Below, piece by piece: positions 33,367 through 46,095 of a stretch of 64,000 nucleotides of DNA (its first letter is position 1; each line of letters opens with the position of its first letter). The stretch comes from Heterohyrax brucei (lineage: Eukaryota > Chordata > Mammalia > Hyracoidea > Procaviidae). Position numbers and translations under genes: made by a program. The stretch lies in assembly GCA_028571685.1 (NCBI GenBank), contig CM053156.1, positions 87,175,049-87,239,048 on the forward strand, read 5' to 3'. The notes beneath the pieces are model-generated. The model saw only the letters and a program-made list of their open reading frames with translations. It ran no database searches and was not told the origin of the DNA.

Positions 33367-34880
33367 CACATCCATGTTGCTGCGTGCATCAGTCCTTAGG
33401 TCCTTTTTATTGCTGACTAGTGTTCTGTTGTATGGATTTGTCCCTTCTCCAGTTAAGGCACATTTGTGTTGTTTACAATTTTTCAGTAATTATGATTGAA
33501 GGTGCCATAAATATTTAGCTACATGCTTTTTGGCATATGTGTGAACGTAAGTGTTTATTTTACTTGGGCAAATACCTAGGAGCAGAATTGCTGAGTCAGA
33601 CAAGAAATGGACATTTAACTGTAGAAGAAACTGCCAGACTGTTTTCCAAAAATGGCTTTACCATTTTCCATCCCATCAGCCATGTGGGAGAAACCCTTTT
33701 GTTCTGTGTTCTTTCCAGTCTGTTCTAATGAATGCGCAGAGTATCTCACTGTAGGCCTGGTGGTCCAGAGGTCAAAGGACTTGGTTGCCGAATGAGAGGT
33801 CAGCAGTTGAAACCCACCACTGCTACTTCTAAGAAGGCATGGCCACTGCTTCTGTAAGATTGTACAGCCTTGGAAATTCTACCGGGAAGTTCTCCTCTGT
33901 CCTGTACAATCTTTGAGTCAGGATTGGTTCAATGGTGTTTTTTTTTTTTTAACTCATACTCATTTTTAATTTACATTTCTCTAATTGAGCATCTTTTTAT
34001 ATTGGTTTACGATCATATATCTGTTCATGTTTCACCCATTTTTAAAATCAGACTTCTTACCCAGCTGTGAAAGTTCCTTTTCTATTCTGGATACAAGTTG
34101 TTTACCAAACACACAGTTGACAAAGATGTTATCACAGTCCATGTCGTGTCTTTTCCTGATTTCAGTAATGCATTTTGAAGAACAGAAGTTGTTTAGCTTT
34201 TTGAGAAAGTCCAGTTGATCAACCTTTTCCTTTTATGGCTCATGTTTTCTATGTCTTCTTAAAAAATCTTCCTCTAACTCAAGGTCACAAATTTTGAAGA
34301 CTTTTTGCTTTGTTTGGCTTTGCTTTAAACTTTCTTAGTACTGCAAAAATGTATATAACGAAACATTTGCTAATGTGATAATTCTTACAAGGATGATTAC
34401 TGGCAGTGGTCGTGTTCCTCTTGCCGAGTGGCATCACACTCTTCTGTGTCATCCTGCCCCCATTAACAGAAATCTAGTGCCCTCCAAGAAATGCCTCCTA
34501 ATTTTTTTTTTGTTTTGTTTGAAAGTTTCTCAGTTTGGGGTTTCAAATTTAGGCCTATGATCCATTTTGTGTCAGTATGTTGAGTGAGGTAAGAATCAAG
34601 GCTTTTTGTCTTCATTTGAATGCAGATATTTCATTGCTCCGGCCCTGTCAGTTGAAAAGACTGTTCCTTCTAAATCATCTCTTCTATTCTTCAGTGTCTG
34701 CCCCTTTCTCAGCCCCTCCTCAGCTTGCCAGCTATAGTTTAAAGCAAGTCTTGAAACCATGTAGTATGAATCATCCAGCTTTGACCTTCATTTTCCAAAT
34801 TATTTTGTATATTACAGAATACACAAAACAATTTGGTTTTCGTATAAATTTGTCAATTTCCACCAAAAAATGTCTTCTAG
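33367..34880 (-). mobile_element. L1 LINE, part right of the Tigger insertion
   Basis: Reverse-strand L1 continuing from 30576: TGCTGACTAGTGTTCTGTTG, later TATGATCCATTTTGTGTCAG, GTTGAAAAGACTGTTCCTTC and TAAATTTGTCAATTTCCACC, in the known order of the L1 ORF2 end and 3' region. Interrupted by an AfroSINE at 33752. Confidence 0.88.
33752..33937 (+). mobile_element. AfroSINE inside the antisense L1
   Basis: GGTCAGCAGTTGAAACCCAC and GAGTCAGGATTGGTTCAATG, followed by a T-run. Confidence 0.8.
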
Positions 34881-35039
34881 GATAAAAGTGGGAATCTTTG
34901 TCTCTTTTTTCTGCTGATTTCCTAGTGCCTTGAACAAGCCTGGCATGTAGTCAGTGTTCCATAAATATTCATGAGCATATGAACCCCTACCTAGCACATG
35001 GCATGGACCCAATCACGTGTGCCACTAGGAAGGGATGCA

Positions 35040-35445
35040 TTCAGAAAGTCACAGAAGATGGCATAGCAATTTTGGAAACCATTTAGCAATTTTCTACAAC
35101 ACTGGGTACACACGTGCTCCGTGACTCCATAGTTCCAACGGAAATGAAAACATGTCCACAAAAACCTTGTGCAAAAATGGTCATGGTAGTTTTATTAACA
35201 TTAGCTTCAAACTGTAAACAACCCAGAAGTCCATCAGCAGATGGATATATAAACACAAGGTGGTCTGTCCCTATAACGGAATGCTACTCAGAATAAAAAT
35301 GAGCAGCTGCCTGAAAAACACAACAAAATGGATGAATCTCAAGAATATAATCCTACATGCCAGAAATCAAACATAGGAAGAACATACTGTGTGGCTGTGT
35401 TTAGACAAAATTCTAGAAATGGTTAAACTAAACTAACCTATGACG
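35040..35445 (+). mobile_element. L1 LINE 3' end fragment
   Basis: GGAAATGAAAACATGTCCAC, CAACCCAGAAGTCCATCAGC and GGAATGCTACTCAGAATAAA follow the L1 ORF2 tail. Confidence 0.9.
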
Positions 35446-36929
35446 AGAGACGTCCTCTCAGTGTTAGCTTGGGAGGAAGGACTGGCTGAGAACAGGCATG
35501 AGGGGAAGTTCCGGGACAAGGAAAATGTTCCATGCCTTTGTCTGCATCAATCAGAAATCATTGACTGTTACCATCAAGACCAGAACATCTCACTGAAGGT
35601 GTCCCTGAACTTAAAAGCGTTTTTTAAATGAAAAGGAGAGAGTCGTAGTAATGTCTTCTCCAGAGGCAGCCACTCCTGGTCGTGCGGTCCTAAGGAGTGA
35701 AGGTGCTCGCTCTGGGGGCTTCTCCAGCAAGGGGTCACTTCTCACCTACAGAAAAGGAAGTGGGAGCAAGACTGAGCTGGGCAAAGCTTCTGCCGATCTC
35801 TACACTGTCTCCGACCCAAGTTCTCACTAATGCTTTGCTCTCACCCACTGACACCTGTCACTGCAGGGAAGCCACAAGGGGAAGCAAGAAGTCACCTGTA
35901 AAGACGCAAGGAGATGCCATGGCTCTGGGCCACAACGGCCGTGTTCCATGGTTACAGTAGAGTCCACACTTTGAGGAGCCACCCCACATGGACACTACCT
36001 TGGGCCAGTGAGGCCAGGCTGGCCTGGTTTGTCCTCTCAGTTCACTTGGGAGCTCACTGGTGCCTTCTCAGTGGGAGGACCACGCAAAGACAGTGTCATG
36101 AGTTTCTAGGAGACATAATGGCACTTTGTCCCATTGGTCCCCTCACTCCACTCTGAGAGTGACCCAGACCCACTTGCAGAGGGCTAGTTGCACCTCATGG
36201 AATCTGTGCAGTTCTCTGGATTCCAAGGTACCCCCTTGCCTCTACCAACCATTTGAATGGCTCTGTAGGGTGAGACTTTGCTCGCCTTCTCCTTGCTGCA
36301 TTTCCTAACTCAGGGCAGCGCTGGGCACACAGTATGGGCTTATCTCTATTTGTTCAATGAACAAATAAATTTTAAAAAGGATTTTGCATGGGACAGAAAT
36401 CAGGGAAAATGTAAGAAATAGATGATGTATATGTAAAAATGGCTATTTCTATAGTTCACAGTTACATTTACTCAGATGCAACCTAGGCTGTTTTCAAGAA
36501 GATAAATGTCTTCTATAGAATGAACCACAGGCTCAACTCCTTGAAGAACACACAGAGTGAGCCCCATTTTGGATTGCTAATGGTGGACCCTCAAAATCCA
36601 AATTTTGGAAGACTTTGATTTGAGATCATTTGGAAATCTTAAGTGCAAATCAACCACTCCCTTTTTTATTTGATGTCTAAGGCTCTGCAATTTAAATCAT
36701 TGAAAGCTCTATCCCCAACTCCCCCACCCCATTATCAGAATAATGGTTAGAAATTAAAATTCTCTCCCACACAGGCATCTTTTAATTAGATGGAGACCTT
36801 GGAACCTGGTAACTGTATTTCTTCTCTGAGTACCGTCTGGGTGATTACAAGAAGATGAAATGGAGAAATATCGGAATGAAGATTGGCAAAGAAAGAAGAC
36901 TGAGATGCCACTTGGCATGTCCTAAGTTC
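35446..36929. other. Anonymous intronic sequence
   Basis: Plus-strand frames at 35.7-36.3 kb show no family resemblance. AT-rich from 36350 on. Confidence 0.4.
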
Positions 36930-37085
36930 TCAATTGCTTGGCCAATCTGAAGTTCCCAGAGTGAAGAGGCACTCAGGCCCCAAGTACTCAAAGGATAACA
37001 AATTGGCAGCCGGCTCCTTGCCAAAATCTGGGTAATACAACCACTTAATGAGATCTGGACGTATTGGTGGCTCTCCACGGGTAAT
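36930..37085 (-). pseudogene. PIEZO-like: PIEZO-like exon with DYPWR and LIKWLYYPDF, frameshifted
   Basis: The acceptor GCCCTTTCCTTCACAG precedes 37085. The first bases read DYPWR (D completed by the previous exon), a signature present in both vertebrate PIEZOs. LIKWLYYPDF follows in another frame from 37052, matching LIKWLYLPDF. Only 19 bases separate the two blocks where the family needs about 30, so an 11-base deletion fits. After NLLS the match moves frame again: GLSASSLWELQ resembles the family's LLCASQQWQVF. Two frame breaks in one exon are strong evidence that the gene is inactive. Confidence 0.85.
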
Positions 37086-37499
37086 CTGTGAAGGAAAGGG
37101 CAATTTTCTTTTTGTCTTCATTATCTTTTCTAAAGATCGTTGAATCTATGTTCTATTAATGCTTCCTTCAAATTATACGGGATGACTAAGATGTCAGAGA
37201 CGATTTCAGGGTCAAGATAAGGACTCTTTTTTATACAAAGTCTTACTTTTTTATTATTTTAAAAAGTCTTACTTTTTTATTATATAAGAGAAGTTGAGAA
37301 GATCTTGGGAACAATTTCCCAAAGCCTGACAACTGGCTTGTCCAGGGGACTGTGATGGTGCCTGTCTCGTGGTATTTGGGGACAGTGAGCAAGGTGCTTC
37401 ATGAAGAGCACTACCCTAGCTGGTGCTCAGAAAAGGGCATCTGTGGAAAAGTTTCAAGCGGCATATCCTGGTGACGCTCTCCACTCTGGCACCCGGGAG

Positions 37500-37810
37500 G
37501 CAGGAACTAGGCAAGGCCAAGAGGGCGTCAGTTGGGAGAAGACAGAGGGGAGAGAAGAGGCAGTGGCTGGAGCGGAGAGTATAAGAGCCCAGGTAGACGG
37601 GAGGGGGTACGGAGGAGGAAGGTGGAGAAGAAGGAACTAGAGGGAGGAGGGAATGGAAAGGAAGAGGAGGAAAAGGAGGACGAGGAAGGGAAAGAAGAGC
37701 CTGGAAAGAACAACTGAGTGAAAAAAGGAAGAGAGAGGGAGAGAAAGACAAAAGAGGAGGATGGATGAGCCCAGGGAGAGAGGGATGAAGGAGGTACAGA
37801 CGGAGAGGAG
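37500..37810. repeat. Purine-rich (GA) low-complexity tract
   Basis: Runs of GGAGG, GAAGAAGG and AGAGAGGGAG over about 300 bases, giving P/S/F-rich frames on the minus strand. Confidence 0.85.
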
Positions 37811-38825
37811 GACTCATTCATTCACCACAGAAACATGGAGTCTACTAGGACAACAGTCCCTCAGAACAAAATGAAGAGTTTCCATCTGAGTCATGGCGAG
37901 GTTTCTGCATTTCTGCTGTGGTGAGACGTAGGACCCAAGGCTCCCGTTAGGTTGTGCTGCCAAGAGCTGCTCTGTGACTGGCAGTCAGCAGTGTACATTC
38001 CTCCACAGCCTCAGTTTCTCATTCGTGGGCTTGGGAGGTTGGTGTCTGGTGGAGCAGATCTAGCAGGATTGTTGGTCTGGGAAGGAGGTAGGAAACATTT
38101 GGGAAGCTAAGGACACAGGCAAGTGAAGTGGCCTGATTCTCCCTGTTTCCTGCTCTCTTCCTCCGCATTCACACTTGAAAGCAGAGTTGAACCAGTCTCC
38201 CTCTCCAGGAAGGCCTGGCTGGGCATGGTGGGGCTGTGACTTGGAGTGGGCCGTGTCTTCAGGCGTCAACCATTCCCTAGAACACCTTAGGTATTGGACC
38301 GAATCACTCCAGGTTTCCTTAACATGGCATCTCCCCTACGAAAAGAAACTGAGGCACTGTGTCTCAGCTCCCTTGCCTGAAGGTCTCCCAGTGTGTCTAC
38401 CACGAAGTCAGCATGCCCCGGCTGAGCCACCATGGGCAGGTTGTTCAGCTGGCCTTTGCAAGAAGCAGGAGGAAGCCTGGGGCACAGAAAATGCTGAGAA
38501 GTCCCAAGACTGATGAGAAAACCACAGCACCGAGGCCATACCTCAGTGATTGCCTTTCTCTACTGAAGATTCAGCAGATAAATCACCCAGACAATACAAA
38601 TGAGGGAAAAGAAGCCCACACCCTGCCCAACAGCACCAAGGGTGGCCACAAGGCACAGCTGAAAGGAAGATGGCAGAGGAGCACCCACGAGCACCAATCA
38701 GTCAAAGCACTGGCATTCTCAGCCCCGGGGGGAAAGGAGTGCTGGGATTGGGGTGGGGTTTGTTTGCTTGATTTGCTTTCTTGCTTACACAAAGCACCCC
38801 ATAGCCCAGAAATCCATCACCAGCA
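37811..38825. other. Anonymous sequence
   Basis: A 168-codon plus-strand frame at 38359-38865 runs into an AfroSINE and shows no recognisable domain. Confidence 0.4.
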
Positions 38826-38828
38826 TTT

Positions 38829-38970
38829 GCTGTTGAGTCAATTCAGACTCATAGAGACCATATAGGACAGAGTAGAAGTGTCCCAGAGAGTTTCCTAGGA
38901 GTGCTTGGAGGATTCAAGCTGCTGACCTTGTAGGTAACAGGCATAGCCCTTAACCACTACACCCCCAGGA
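38829..38970 (-). mobile_element. AfroSINE
   Basis: GTTGAGTCAATTCAGACTCA and TAGCCCTTAACCACTACACC on the plus strand. Confidence 0.88.
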
Positions 38971-40950
38971 ATTCCAGGTAAGTAACAGACTCGACTGATT
39001 AATGACTATCCAAAGAGAAAAATGCAGGCTTGTCAGCCACAGGGTAACAGGTGAGTCTGGATGCTTAGGGGTGAGCACTGTGGCCCCACAGGCACTTTGT
39101 GGGTCTGAGATTTTAAAATCAGGGAAATCAGGGACTGAAACTCTTGCAAAGGTCCCAGGTCAGGAAGGGGAGGGATTCTCTGCCCAAAGAGGAGACCATC
39201 TGAGCACCAGTAAAACCACAAGTGCCGTGGACTTAAACATTGGCAATTTAGGAGTCTCCACAGCGGGAGGAGACTGGCAAATAAAGGTAAAGAAAGTGGT
39301 AAATAAAGGGAGATCAACTAAACATTTCTCTTGCTTTCTAAGAAGTGTATCTCAGGGTCTCTTTATAAAAGTCTTCCAGTAAGGAAGAAATGATAAAAGC
39401 ATATTATTATTATTTTGAATGACACGAGGGGGATGCCATCAGCGAAATTTAGACTCTGAAAGTTGATAGTATTGGACTCAGTTCCCTCAACAAATAAATT
39501 ACAAGGAGAGAGAAGCTGTAGATGAGGAGACCTAAGAGATGTATAACCAAGTAACAAATTGCAACGTGCAGATATTATCTGGATCAGAATTCAACAAATT
39601 TTTTAACAGCCAGTCAGGAAAATCTAGAGATGGTTTAGGGAGTTGGTGTTGAAGAAGTGTGTATTTTTGTTTCCTTTTGAAGAGGCCATGTCTTCTAGAG
39701 AGCTATACAGAAATACTCACAGTACCTGACATTTTCTTCAGAATAATCCATTGGTGGGGGAGGAGGATGACGCCACAGGGGAAACAAGATTGACTGCACA
39801 CTGGTAACTGCTGAAGATGGGTAGAGGGTCTGCATGGGGTTATGACGTTATTTGCTTTACTTGGATGTGTTTAACACTTTCCTTACTGAAGAAATTGGAA
39901 AGTGGGGGTGCTCCGGGACATCACCTTAAGTCCTGAGAAGCAGTTTTGTGCCTGCCAAAACCTCACCCGGACAAATGCATGAAATGTCCATCCATGCTCT
40001 CTGCCCTAAAGTCCTCCAGAAAACTGTGGTTGTGACAATCCCAGCCTTTCACCATCCAAGCCATACTTGCTCTCTTCCAGGAGAATGCTTCTGAAGAAAG
40101 AATGACTACTTTCAAGCCCAGGTTATCACTAGGACTGAAGAAGTTCTGAACAATTTCCCAGGCATTTCCATTCATTTCTTCCTATCATGGATGAGCTCCA
40201 CAAATATCAAGGTATTGATTGTGTAATTGATCTAGGTGGAGAACTCCTCTCACAGCTGTGACTTTTGACGAGCCGAGAATAAGAAGCCAGCCATAATGAG
40301 TTCACTGATTTGCTTGATTCTATTACAGCATCACACAACTTGTGCACCAGCACAGCCTTCCAGAGACACATCCCCGCATCTGAGCTGCTGGGCCTTCAGA
40401 ACAAGGCCGGTGAAACTGAGATCCATTTTGCTACATGCTACGTGTATTTAAAACCCATCCTCAGGGTTTGGTTTTATTTTAGGGTGTGCTATGGTGTCTT
40501 TCCTGTGCCAGGAAGACTTGATGGATAGAGAGCGAATGAGTCAGTTTTGGAGATGGGAAATAGAGGGTGTTTTTGAAAGCTTAATTGTTGGTTATAAATA
40601 TGCTGTATTTCCTATTGATTATACGACACAGAGCTGGGAAGGATTACCTTGTTAGATCATACTGAGCCATGAACATGCTCTGCAAGCTTCCACCGGGGCA
40701 CTTGCTGGAGACTAATTATCTGGGATGAAGAGTGCACTTTGTTGGCGTCCGCACAGTCCACACGTTGCCCCTGTTCCACACAGATGCCCTCGGACACCCC
40801 GCTGCCTTTCAGGGACCTCATAGATCTGTCCTGTCCTGGCCCACCTCCTGCGGCCATGCCATGGCCGCTCCTGTATCTTCTCAGAAAATTAGGTGATGGA
40901 CATTAAATAAGACTGCGTTTTGCACATCTCTGAGCTGGCTTGAACTTGTT
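38971..40950. other. Anonymous sequence
   Basis: A minus-strand segment at 39978-40100 has an acceptor-like TCATTCTTTCTTCAG and a GTGAGG donor, but its translation (AFSWKRASMAWMVKGW) does not match a PIEZO segment well enough to call. Confidence 0.35.
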
Positions 40951-40954
40951 TATG

Positions 40955-41360
40955 AATATCTTCTCTCTGAATTTTATTGTGGAGAAACAGACATAAAAAA
41001 AGTGAGCTGTTTCAACACATCTTAAGTGGACAATCCAGTGACTATCATTACATTCACCAGATGAGGTGACCATGGCCACGATTTCCTTCCAGAAATTTCT
41101 TACTCCACCCACTCCCAGTTGGAGCTGAATCTCAGCAGCCCTAAGTAGGAACTCCTGTTCCCTCCCCACCAGTCACTGGTGGCTGCTGACCCACTTCCTG
41201 TCTCTCTCTATTTTCTTCTTCTAGATGTTTCCTGCAAGTGGGCTCATCCAATATTTGTCCTTGTGTGTCTGACTTCTGTCACTCAGCGTTGCATTTTCAA
41301 GGTTCATCCAGGTCATAGAAAGTGTCGGCGTTTAGTTCTTTTTGGCTGAATAAGATTCTC
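40955..41360 (-). mobile_element. L1-derived antisense fragments
   Basis: ATTTTATTGTGGAGAAACAG and GTGGACAATCCAGTGACTAT near 40970-41045, and GTTCATCCAGGTCATAG at 41300, are reverse L1 3' pieces. Confidence 0.65.
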
Positions 41361-42079
41361 TTGTTTGGACTACCACATGAAACCACTGTCCAGGCACAGA
41401 GGGTACAAAGGTGGCCAGCCAAGAATCTCAGAGGCAGGAACCTGGGGTGCCAACAATAAAAAGCAGCTGGTATTTGTGGGCCCAGAGCTCTGTCCCCTCA
41501 CAGCCTCCCCAGGGGGCTGGTTTAGTTTCAAGGTTTCAGTCCATCACATTTGCTCACTGGGTCTCCTGCCACCCACAAGGAAGGGTGTCTGTGATGAGGA
41601 CCCAGTCTGGGGGCTCGCCAGCAGCCACTCAGAAAGAGGCAGAGGTGGAGTGAGTCTAAGGTTTGTTTTCACCATAGAAACTCACAGACCACAGGGCTAT
41701 GAACCCCCAGATGGAGACATAGGATGAGACAAAAGGCAAGGACAGGCATCCTTGCTCATCAAGCAAAAGATCCACCATTCTTAAGACATGTTGTTAAGAA
41801 GATGAGAAGAGCAGAATCCAGCACTGAACCAGTTACCCCCGAGACTAACAAAGAAGTCTGGTGGGGCAGGTGAGGTAGGGAGTTGGGGATCAGGGTCAAG
41901 CCCATGGCTCTGTCCGGAGCCACCTGGTCTCTGACATGGTTCATGTTCACAGAATTTGGGGAACTGACATCTTATGATAATACATTTTTCTCAAGAGCAT
42001 GAGGCTCAGCCCCCGACTTTAACCAAAACACTTCTAGAAAGCAGAGGAAAAGACATCATTAGTCCTCAGGGAAAATACA

Positions 42080-42790
42080 AATGAAAACCTGGAGGAGACG
42101 CCACCTTACCTCCACTAGGATGGCTGCTGCCAGAAAACATGATGAGTGTTGAGGAGGAGGTGGAGGAACTGGAATGCTTGTACGCTGCTGGTGGGATTGT
42201 AAAGGGTGCAACCCCGGTGGAAACCAGGAAACACAGAATTACCATATGATCCAGCAATCCCACTCCTGGGTGTATATTCAGCAAACTTGAAAGCAGGGAT
42301 CAAACAGACAGTTGTTCACCAAAATTCACTGCAGGGTTATTCACAATGGCCAAAAGGTAGAAGCAACCGAAATGTCCACCTACAGATGAATGGACAAACA
42401 CAGTATGGTGTACACACACAACAGAAAAACGCTTGGTCATAAAGACAACATGGTCCTGGCACACGTATGGCATGGATGAACCTTCAAGATGTGCTGCTGA
42501 GAGAGAGGAGCCAGACATAGGAGGACAGGTATTGGACAATCACACTTCCAGGAAACATCTAGAAGAGACAGATGTAAAGAGACAGGACATGGGTCAGTGG
42601 CTATCAGTGGCTAAAGAGGAAGGAATGCAAGTTCTGACTTAGGGGTGCTGAGACTCTGCTTCCTTGGGGAGGGATGAGAAACTTTTGGAAGCAGATTGTG
42701 GCCACAGTCGCCTCACCTGGTGAATATAATGATAGTCACTGGATTGTCCACTTAAAAAAGGGTTAAAATGGCCCACTTTCTGTCACCTGT
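42080..42790 (+). mobile_element. L1 LINE 3' end
   Basis: ATGATCCAGCAATCCCACTC, GGTTATTCACAATGGCCAAA, CAGATGAATGGACAAACACA and a CTAAAGAGGAAGGAATGCAA tail follow L1 order through ORF2 end and 3' region. Confidence 0.92.
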
Positions 42791-42884
42791 GTTTCTCCAG
42801 AATGCATTTCTTTTTAAAACATAAAAAGAGTGAGAGAGAGAAAGTTCCTGCCAACCCCAGGCAGGGACAGGGGCTCTAGAAGGA

Positions 42885-43090
42885 GAATAATTAATCTCCC
42901 TGTTGGTACAGCAGCTGCTCCCTGGCCTCCATTTTGGCTGAGTTGTTTAATTTTCATTTCCGCTAACAGCCCGTCTTTAATGTTACCTCTCTCCCGATTT
43001 ATCTTGGGCTTCCCAAGCTGCCACAGAAACCTCTCTAGGCAAAACAGTAAAAGTGAATGACCCTTCCGAGCCAGCCCCGCTCTTCTAATA
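42885..43090. other. Candidate conserved non-coding block
   Basis: Repeat-free, with ATAATTAATCTCCCTGTTGG, GTTTAATTTTCATTTCCGC and TTTAATGTTACCTCTCTCCC. The style suggests regulatory DNA; unproven. Confidence 0.25.
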
Positions 43091-45020
43091 TATAACTTGG
43101 CCACCAAGCCAATTACTTAACGTGACGTTCCATGGGAAGGGCTGGGATGCTGAGCATACTGAGTGGGTGCCAGCCATGGGCCAGGCCTTGAGCTGGGCAC
43201 TTCATCTCACTAATCCTTCCTGGCCCATGTGTCCTGGAGGTCTGCAACGTTTTACTGATATTCTGCATGACAGCCCCAAGCATTACCTGGTCCTACCTGC
43301 AGCCAGAGCAGCACCTGGTACACAGCACTTCCTCAGTGCTCCTTGCTGAGTGTCTGGGCCACGGGCTGAAGGTCAAGGATCAACGGTCCCACGAGCTCAG
43401 CTGGGAGATGCAGCTCACTTCCTTGCCACACCTGATGAGGGGAAACGTGGTGTCCACAGTGGTGCTGCCACCCCATCTGTCACCCTGCCCCCAGCCTGAC
43501 CCTAGTGCCCAGGCAGCACTCTAGGCAGGTCCCTTGGTCTAGCTAAGCCTCAGTTTCCCCATCTGTAAAAGAACAAACTGGATCAGAAGGCCCTTCCTCT
43601 TTCCTTTTGGCGAGTCCTTGAGGACGGGTGACTGTCCCTCCTCCCAGGCTTCTTTCCTGATACCTGACAGTCCACCCTCCCCCCAGGGGCCTCCCCAGGT
43701 AGACGCAGCCTATCACGGCCAGTGACCCATGTCCTGTTCCCAGACTCCTGCCTCCAAGAAGCCACAACCTCAAGAGTCCCCTCCCCACCCTACAGGGCCT
43801 GACAGTGGTCAAGGTTTTCAATGCGAGATGACATCTGCCTCTCCAGCCCCTCCCTTCGTCCTCACCTTCCATTCCCCGTCTCCCCACTTCCCTCATCCCT
43901 CACCCCTGGCTCTGCACCTCCCCCACCCCCACTCCCACTCTTGGCCACCTCCCTCCTCCTGTGTCCTCTCGGAAGGCTGGGCCAGGATCCCCTCCTTGCC
44001 TTCTTGCAGCAGCAAGGGGTCTGGAGCTGAGGACTTGCCCTCGCTTCACCTCGGGGCTGCTGTGCTTGCCACTCGTCTTCCTGGCGTGCTCTTCCCTACG
44101 GACCCACTGCCCTTCACATGCCCTGCACAGGTGATACCCTCCTCCCCACCCCTGCACCCCCACTTACCTGGCACCCTCTGATCCCCTTCCCTTTCAGCCG
44201 TCTCCACTGCCTGGCCCACCACCTTCCACTACAGCGTCTCTGCTGACTTGTGTCTGTCTGTCTGTCCCTTTAGGATGTCCATTCCAAGAGGACAGATCTC
44301 ATTCTTGTCTGGGTGCCTTCCTGTGTCCCTTACACCCGTAACCAAACCCTAGTGTCTGGCCTAGAACAGGCACCCAGAAACACTTGTTGAATGAATGTGC
44401 CCACAAGGTCTTCAGCCCCAGCCGTTCTGGGGCCACCTTTAAACGGATGCCCTTGGGGTCTGTCCCATTACTTGTGTTTGCACAGTCATGGGAGAGCCCT
44501 CCCTTGAACAAATTTTATCAGGGCAGACTCTGGTAGGAGAGGTTCAGGTCCTACCTCCCTCAAAGATCCCCCCACGGGGTCAGGAGACGAGCTGGTCTGG
44601 AACCGAGCGCACCTCTGAGCAGCTGGGGGAGTGGGGCAAGGGCTCGAGGCACTTCAACTGGTGCATCATTTTGCAGGTGACTCTCAGGGACACCCAGGGG
44701 CGAAAATGCAGGATGCCCACGGGGGTGACTCCGCACAGGGCAGCCCAGGGAGAGCATCAGAGAAACCTACAGCAGGACTGGCGTGGGGGGTGGGGGGCCT
44801 TGGCTTGGTTTCTCTTCCCTGACTGCGGCCAGAGCAGCCAGCTCCTCAGAGTGCCACAGTCAGGTTGGCCCCGGCGCACGGTGTCCCAGCGTGCGGACAG
44901 CCTAGTCCTGTGCCTGCCCCGGGGGCCTGCTCAGGACCACTGTCATCTATCGGGTCACCACTGTCTGATTTTCAGAACGAAATTGCCAGGCCTTGCCTCT
45001 GCCCGGGGAATCCTGATTCC
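43091..45020. other. Anonymous GC-rich sequence
   Basis: A short ancient MIR or L2-like tail (CAGAAACACTTGTTGAATGA) sits near 44370. Otherwise no feature recognised despite long open frames. Confidence 0.4.
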
Positions 45021-45024
45021 CATC

Positions 45025-45218
45025 ACAGCACCGTGGGCACCTCCTCTGACAGTGGGGCGGGGCTAGGCCACACGACAGCACCGTGGGCACCTCCTCTGAC
45101 AGTGGGGCGGGCCTATGGCCATGTCACAGCACCGTGGGCGCCTCCGCCGACAGAGGGCCGGGGCTATGGCACCTCACGGCACCGTGGACGCCGCTGCCAA
45201 CGGAGGGCGGTGGCCGTG
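45025..45218 (+). repeat. 50-bp GC-rich minisatellite, four copies
   Basis: Units start at about 45025, 45075, 45126 and 45176 with ACAGCACCGTGGGCACCTCC, followed by a GGGGCGGG box. The last unit is the most diverged. Confidence 0.9.
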
Positions 45219-45784
45219 CTCGAGGTGCGGCAGTCAGGACGGAACCTGCTCCTCCCACATGGGCGGTGAGGACCCACCGCTGAACCATCACTGGTCACAA
45301 GGCAGAACAGGAGCTAACCGTCCGCTCACCAGACCATCCGTCAGAACTCGTCTCTGGGCCAAAGGACAGGAGAACAGTTCTCAAACCGGGACTCTACATC
45401 TCTAAAACCAGAGCGTACACGGGGCTCCCAAAAGGACACCAGCCTCCTGGAGCAGGAGTTGGGTGAGCACGGCGGATGCTGGCTTCGTGGTGCGTATTTC
45501 CAGAGGCCGCCACAGAAGCACTCGAGTTCCAGAAGCTTCCAAACACCAGAAGCAAGCTTGTTGCGTACCATGCCGCAGTCACCCACGTCCTCAGAGGGGA
45601 ACAGAAAGGTCCTAACGGGCTACTCAGGTTGCTGGTGACCTGCTGGTCTGGTTCCTTCCAGTCACAGTACAAAGTGCCTGTGTTCCCCTCCTCACTGTCT
45701 CAATGTTGTCATGTCGCCCTCTGTGATAACAGGGTTCTCATGTGTTCAGTGATCTGTAAATACCTCTGCTTCTCTCTCTAGACC

Positions 45785-46095
45785 AGGGATTGGCAACCCG
45801 TTTCTGTGAAAGGCCAGATAGTAAGTATTTTGGACTGAGCAGACCAAAGAGCCTCTAGCACAGCTCTTCCAGTCCCTCTGTGTGTGGACACAGCCACAGA
45901 CAATATAGAAATGCATGTGGCTTCATCTGCCGAAACAGGAGAGCTGGAGACACACATCACTGACCCCCTGGTCCAGATGTTGCCCTTCTTGAAGAGAGAG
46001 GCAATACTTAGCTCCCTGAACTTCCAAGGCTTAGCACAGCACACGGCACCCTGAGGCAGTGACAACCACGGACACACAAGACAACACAAAACCAC
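45785..46095. mobile_element. Ancient hAT-type MER element
   Basis: GGGATTGGCAACCCGTTTCT, GAAAGGCCAGATAGTAAGTA and TTTTGGACT follow the order of a widespread mammalian non-autonomous hAT repeat. Exact subfamily not assigned. Confidence 0.55.

Noticed and set aside
44488-45405. 192- and 134-codon plus-strand frames in GC-rich DNA
   Set aside because: No domain, no splice or promoter support, and they run through a minisatellite.
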